Part shown: in pieces, positions 5,983-8,394 of the stretch
Position numbering within the stretch: position 1 is the stretch's first letter
Layout: each line of letters opens with the position of its first letter
From: JBDREA01 sp043820265
GTDB lineage: Archaea; Altiarchaeota; Altiarchaeia; IMC4; JBDREA01
Length of the DNA stretch: 8,394 nucleotides
NCBI GenBank assembly: GCA_043820265.1
Contig: JBDREA010000166.1
Location: 1 to 8,394 of the forward strand
Reading direction: 5' to 3'
Translations under genes and position numbers: made by a program
The notes under the pieces: generated by a model
The model's database searches: none
What the model was told of the DNA's origin: nothing
What the model saw: the letters and a program-made list of their open reading frames with translations, nothing else

Positions 5983-6011
5983 TTTTTCTTTCTTTTGGAA
6001 AGAAAGAAAAA
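5983..6011. repeat. 13-bp pyrimidine/purine palindrome with triloop, 3' flank of tRNA
   Basis: TTTTTCTTTCTTT (5983-5995) pairs perfectly with 5999-6011 around loop TGG (5996-5998). On the minus strand this begins 4 bases after the mature tRNA 3' end. The tRNA transcript runs directly into CCTTTTTCTTTC, a likely termination signal. One arm is all pyrimidine and the other all purine. Confidence 0.65.
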
Positions 6012-6100
6012 GGTTGGGCCTGGAGGGATTTGAACCCTCGATCCCCGGATTCCTTCGGCTTTTTTGCTTCCGGCCCCTGTTTTTTCTTTTTGGGGGTGAA

Positions 6101-6128
6101 GCACAACGAAGGCGACGCCTTCGTGTGC
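6101..6128. repeat. Intron palindrome A (triloop GAC)
   Basis: ACGAAGGC (6106-6113) pairs with 6117-6124 around loop GAC. GCAC (6101-6104) then pairs with GTGC (6125-6128), with A6105 bulged. The last four bases are shared with the next palindrome. Confidence 0.7.
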
Positions 6129-6154
6129 ACGAAGTCCTTTGGACTTCGTTGCAC
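6125..6154. repeat. Intron palindrome B (triloop TTT)
   Basis: ACGAAGTCC (6129-6137) pairs with 6141-6149 around loop TTT. GTGC (6125-6128) then pairs with GCAC (6151-6154), with T6150 bulged. It has the same plan and the same ACGAAG arm as palindrome A, but the rest of the stem differs. Confidence 0.7.
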
Positions 6155-6159
6155 TTTTT

Positions 6160-6229
6160 CTTTTTCTTACCCTAGGGACTTTCGTCCCTGGGCCCAAGGA
6201 GGCTTCGCCTCCTTAGGGAAAAGAAAAAG
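6160..6229. repeat. Intron three-way-junction-like palindrome cluster
   Basis: Outer stem CTTTTTCTT (6160-6168) pairs with 6221-6229, and CCCT (6170-6173) can pair with AGGG (6215-6218). Two hairpins lie inside: AGGGAC (6174-6179) with 6184-6189 around TTTC, and AAGGAGGC (6196-6203) with 6207-6214 around TTC. The second is perfect and again has a three-base loop. Confidence 0.6.
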
Positions 6230-6345
6230 GGCTTTAGAAGTCCGGTGCCCTATCCAAGCTAGGCTACGGGCCCTTCCTTACGGTAATGTGCAACTGATTG
6301 ATGTTTGGAGTATTCTTTTGGGTGTTTTTCTTTAAGATTATGTTG

Positions 6346-6356
6346 TTTTTATTTTT
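6346..6356 (+). promoter_or_regulatory. Possible TATA region and ribosome site of glyA
   Basis: TTTTTATTTTT is centred about 33 bases before the ATG at 6384. Downstream, GGTG at 6376-6379 could pair with the 3' end of 16S rRNA (4 bases before ATG 6384, 7 before ATG 6387), so here a short leader is more likely than leaderless start. Both calls are tentative. The rest of the 110-base gap from the tRNA holds nothing else I can name. Confidence 0.35.
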
Positions 6357-6383
6357 GTCTGCCAATATTTTGGCTGGTGTTAG

Positions 6384-7625
6384 ATGATGAGTTTGGCAGA
6401 CGTTGATCCTGAGATACATGAGGTTATCAGAAATGATTTGACTAGACAGCAAAATAATCTTCAATTGATTGCTTCAGAGAATTACGCTAGCGAGGAAGTT
6501 CTTGAGGCTATGGGTTCGATTTTAACCAACAAATATGCCGAAGGCTACCCTGGCAAAAGGTATTATGGTGGATGCGAGTTCGTTGATGTAGCTGAATCTT
6601 TAGCAATTGATAGATGTAAAGAACTCTTTGAAGCTGAACATGTGAACGTCCAGCCACACAGCGGAAGCCAGGCCAATATGGCAGTATATTTTGCCGTATT
6701 AGAACCTGGTGAAAAGATCCTGGGGATGGATCTGAGCCACGGCGGTCACCTGACCCACGGACATTTCGCAAGCTTTTCGGGAAAACTCTTTGAGTCTCAT
6801 TTTTATCAGGTCGACAAGGATACAGAAATGCTCGATTACGATAAAGTCCTTGAAGTGGCTACGGATGTTAAACCGCAGATGATAGTTTGTGGGGCTTCTG
6901 CTTATCCGCGCACCATTGACTTCAAAGCATTTGGAGAGATCGGTGAAGAAGTGGGAGCATATGTTATGGCAGACATCGCACACATCGCGGGATTAGTGGC
7001 AGCCAAGGTTCACCCGAGCCCAGTTCCTTACTGCGACTTTGTGACTACGACAACCCACAAAACCCTTCGCGGACCAAGAGGAGCCATTGCATTGTGCAAG
7101 GAGGAACACAAAAAGAAACTCGATTCTGCTGTGTTTCCAGGCATCCAGGGGGGGCCGTTCATGCACACAATAGCTGCGAAAGCTGTTTGTTTTAAGGAGG
7201 CCTTGACAGAGGAGTATCGGGAACATCAAAGGCAAATAGTGGCAAATGCGGCGGAGCTTGCAAAAGGTATTTCGAAGGCGGGATTCAGGTTGGTTTCCGG
7301 AGGAACAGACAACCACCTCATGCTCGTGGATGTAGGCGAAAAAGGCTTGACTGGAGCAAAGGCCGAGATAGCTTGCGGTGAAGCGGGAATAACATTGAAC
7401 AAAAACACAATCCCCTTCGATAAGGAGAAACCCGCGGTCGCGTCTGGAATCAGAATTGGTACACCATACATCACAAACAGAGGTATGGTGGAAAAAGATA
7501 TGTTGGTTGTTGCTGATCTGATCTGCCGAGTCCTCGAAGCACCAGATGACGCGAAAGAAAAAGCTCAGGTGAAAAAGGAAGTACGAGAGCTCTGTGAAAA
7601 GTTTCCAATTTATCAAGACCTATGA
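6384..7625 (+). CDS. glyA: Serine hydroxymethyltransferase
   Basis: A PLP enzyme that converts serine plus tetrahydrofolate to glycine plus 5,10-methylene-THF, the main entry of one-carbon units. The 413-residue product matches the bacterial-type (THF-linked) form in length and motifs: GYPGKRYYGG near the N-terminus, HSGSQAN, DLSHGGHLTHG, ADIAHIAGL with the PLP-nitrogen Asp197, and TTTTHKTLRGPRG with the Schiff-base Lys226. Arg357 in SGIRIGTP should hold the substrate carboxylate. The final glycine of the usual LRGPRGG motif is Ala here. Two adjacent ATGs (6384, 6387) are possible starts; the SD-like GGTG is spaced better for the second. The stop overlaps the folD start as ATGA, so the pair is coupled and FolD receives the methylene-THF made here. 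Confidence 0.97.
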   Translation: MMSLADVDPEIHEVIRNDLTRQQNNLQLIASENYASEEVLEAMGSILTNKYAEGYPGKRYYGGCEFVDVAESLAIDRCKELFEAEHVNVQPHSGSQANMAVYFAVLEPGEKILGMDLSHGGHLTHGHFASFSGKLFESHFYQVDKDTEMLDYDKVLEVATDVKPQMIVCGASAYPRTIDFKAFGEIGEEVGAYVMADIAHIAGLVAAKVHPSPVPYCDFVTTTTHKTLRGPRGAIALCKEEHKKKLDSAVFPGIQGGPFMHTIAAKAVCFKEALTEEYREHQRQIVANAAELAKGISKAGFRLVSGGTDNHLMLVDVGEKGLTGAKAEIACGEAGITLNKNTIPFDKEKPAVASGIRIGTPYITNRGMVEKDMLVVADLICRVLEAPDDAKEKAQVKKEVRELCEKFPIYQDL

Positions 7626-8394
7626 CTGCCGTAATCCTTGATGGGAGGGCGTTAGCTGCTAAGATCCGCGCTGATGTAAAAGGAGAAGTTGAAAGGTGCA
7701 AAGTCCCCCCTGGTTTGGCAACGATAATGGTGGGTGAGGATCCGGCTTCTCGGGTTTATGTTAATCTCAAACAAAAAGCGTGTGAAGAAGTTGGGATCAA
7801 AGGTATTAGAAAAGATTTGGCGGCAGACATTTCTGAAGAAAACCTTTTGTCAGTTATCGATGAACTAAACGAGGATGACTCCATTCATGGAATTTTATTG
7901 CAGCTACCCCTCCCAGGCCACCTCGACTTATTGACAGTTTTATCTGCGATCGATCCAAACAAAGACGTCGACGGTTTTCATCCCGTCAACATGGGAAGCC
8001 TGGTCGCCGGAGACGAAGAAACCTTCGTGCCAGCAACTCCGAAAGGAGTGATGAAGCTTCTAAAAGAAAATGAGATCGAAATCAAGGGAAAGGAAGTCGT
8101 AATCGTTAATCACTCCACCATAGTGGGCAAACCCCTAGCCCTCCTCTTCCTGAATCAAAGTGCAACTGTTACGGTTTGTCATGAATATACGAAGGACCTT
8201 CCCTCTCACACAAAAAAAGCAGACATCCTCGTGACCGGAGTGGGAAAGCCTGGACTCATCACCGCAGAGATGGTGAAGGATGGAGCTGTTGTAGTGGATG
8301 TGGGGACAGCTAAGGTCGACGATAAGATCGTGGGAGATGTCGACTTCGAGAAGGTTAAGGAAAAGGCAAGCTACATCACACCAGTACCTGGAGG
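7622..8394 (+). CDS. folD: Methylene-THF dehydrogenase / methenyl-THF cyclohydrolase (3' end beyond window)
   Basis: A bifunctional cytosolic enzyme that oxidises 5,10-methylene-THF to methenyl-THF with NAD(P)+ and hydrolyses it to 10-formyl-THF. About 257 residues are present and the frame runs off the window at the family's TPVPGG motif, so about 25-30 residues are missing. Visible landmarks: DGRALAAKI at the start, SRVYVNLKQKACEEVGI with catalytic Tyr46 and Lys50, GILLQLPLP, DPNKDVDGFHPVNMG, and the nucleotide-binding STIVGKPLA. Two changes stand out: the usual PCTP is PATP (Ala138), and the G/N-R-S cofactor motif reads NHS with His164 in place of Arg. The latter could alter NADP versus NAD preference. 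The start ATG overlaps the glyA stop. Confidence 0.96.
   Translation, partial: MTAVILDGRALAAKIRADVKGEVERCKVPPGLATIMVGEDPASRVYVNLKQKACEEVGIKGIRKDLAADISEENLLSVIDELNEDDSIHGILLQLPLPGHLDLLTVLSAIDPNKDVDGFHPVNMGSLVAGDEETFVPATPKGVMKLLKENEIEIKGKEVVIVNHSTIVGKPLALLFLNQSATVTVCHEYTKDLPSHTKKADILVTGVGKPGLITAEMVKDGAVVVDVGTAKVDDKIVGDVDFEKVKEKASYITPVPG

Larger units (their letters stand above)
6051..6234 (-). other. tRNA intron at 37/38 with bulge-helix-bulge ends
   Basis: Anticodon-loop bases 32-35 (CTTC) pair with GAAG at the intron 3' end (6056-6053). On each side are three-base bulges, TA^A and GA^A, where the splicing endonuclease would cut. The outer helix is the anticodon stem. The expected inner helix is weak, so the motif is the relaxed form seen in many archaea. 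At 184 bases it is long for an archaeal tRNA intron. It contains two adjoining triloop palindromes (6101-6154), a three-way-junction-like fold (6160-6229) and several pyrimidine tracts. I see no credible homing-endonuclease gene inside; it is too short. Confidence 0.85.
6015..6273 (-). tRNA. tRNA-Arg (anticodon UCU) with 184-base intron
   Basis: Reading the minus strand, exon 1 is 6273-6235 and exon 2 is 6050-6015, giving a 75-base mature tRNA. Acceptor GGGCCCG, then T8 A9, a D-stem GCCT/GGGC with G18G19 and A20, and an anticodon stem CCGGA/TCCGG. The loop is C-T-TCT-A-A (anticodon at 6238-6236). The T-stem is GAGGG/CCCTC with loop TTCAAAT, and the discriminator is A73. C35 and A20 agree with arginine identity. 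No CCA is encoded (ACC follows A73). Pair 6-67 is a C-A mismatch, the only defect. The intron lies at the canonical 37/38 site. T-rich sequence directly downstream should end transcription. I could not identify a convincing TATA box upstream. Confidence 0.92.

Noticed and set aside
6051..6234. Homing-endonuclease gene in the tRNA intron
   Set aside because: 184 bases is too short and no LAGLIDADG-like or other nuclease motif is visible.
5927..6335. Open frames across the tRNA and its intron, both strands
   Set aside because: Their composition comes from pyrimidine tracts and hairpins; they overlap a structurally convincing tRNA.
6361..6374. Small hairpin GCCAA/TTGGC just upstream of glyA as a regulatory switch
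   Set aside because: Only 5 bp with an AT loop; no conserved riboswitch features. Likely chance.
6993..7616. Long minus-strand open frame opposite glyA
   Set aside because: No recognisable domain. glyA on the other strand is unambiguous over the same range.

Overview
The window looks like chromosomal DNA of an archaeon. The evidence is a clamp-loader (RFC) small subunit, a tRNA gene interrupted at the canonical 37/38 position with a bulge-helix-bulge splice site and no encoded CCA, and TATA-like boxes placed about 26 to 30 bases before start codons, as in leaderless archaeal transcripts. A tetrahydrofolate-type glyA-folD pair together with small membrane-anchored Cys-repeat proteins suggests a DPANN-like lineage. 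That placement is an inference and is weak. No phage, insertion sequence, CRISPR array or recognised defence system is visible.

Layout: positions 1-197 hold no gene, only two nested palindromes. The minus strand from 198 to 2128 carries rfcS (198-1145) and, upstream of it, a secreted protein with a possible DUF4352-like C-terminal half (1268-2128). A 34-base divergent gap separates that gene from a plus-strand cluster. The cluster runs: a membrane-anchored Cys-repeat protein (2163-2657), an O6-alkylguanine-DNA methyltransferase (2654-3151), a GNAT acetyltransferase split by an in-frame TAG (3144-3593), a second GNAT (3596-4078), and a large Cys-rich lipoprotein with seven DCGG-type repeats (4101-5393). 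The first four genes overlap or lie 2 bases apart, so they are almost certainly one transcript. A second membrane-anchored Cys-repeat protein (5453-5893), similar in plan to the first, follows after a short gap.

From 5930 to 6273 lies a block rich in pyrimidine tracts and palindromes. It contains a minus-strand tRNA-Arg(UCU) with a 184-base intron that is itself packed with hairpins. Last comes a plus-strand one-carbon operon: glyA (6384-7625) overlapping folD (7622 to the window end, incomplete). GlyA makes glycine and methylene-THF from serine; FolD interconverts methylene-, methenyl- and 10-formyl-THF for purine and methionine-type pathways.

The most unusual signals are: the TAG codon inside an otherwise intact GNAT frame whose downstream part still aligns with its tandem neighbour; a set of scattered perfect palindromes that nearly all have three-base loops; the large structured tRNA intron; and the concentration of three disulfide-type, surface-directed proteins around a DNA-repair and acetyltransferase operon.
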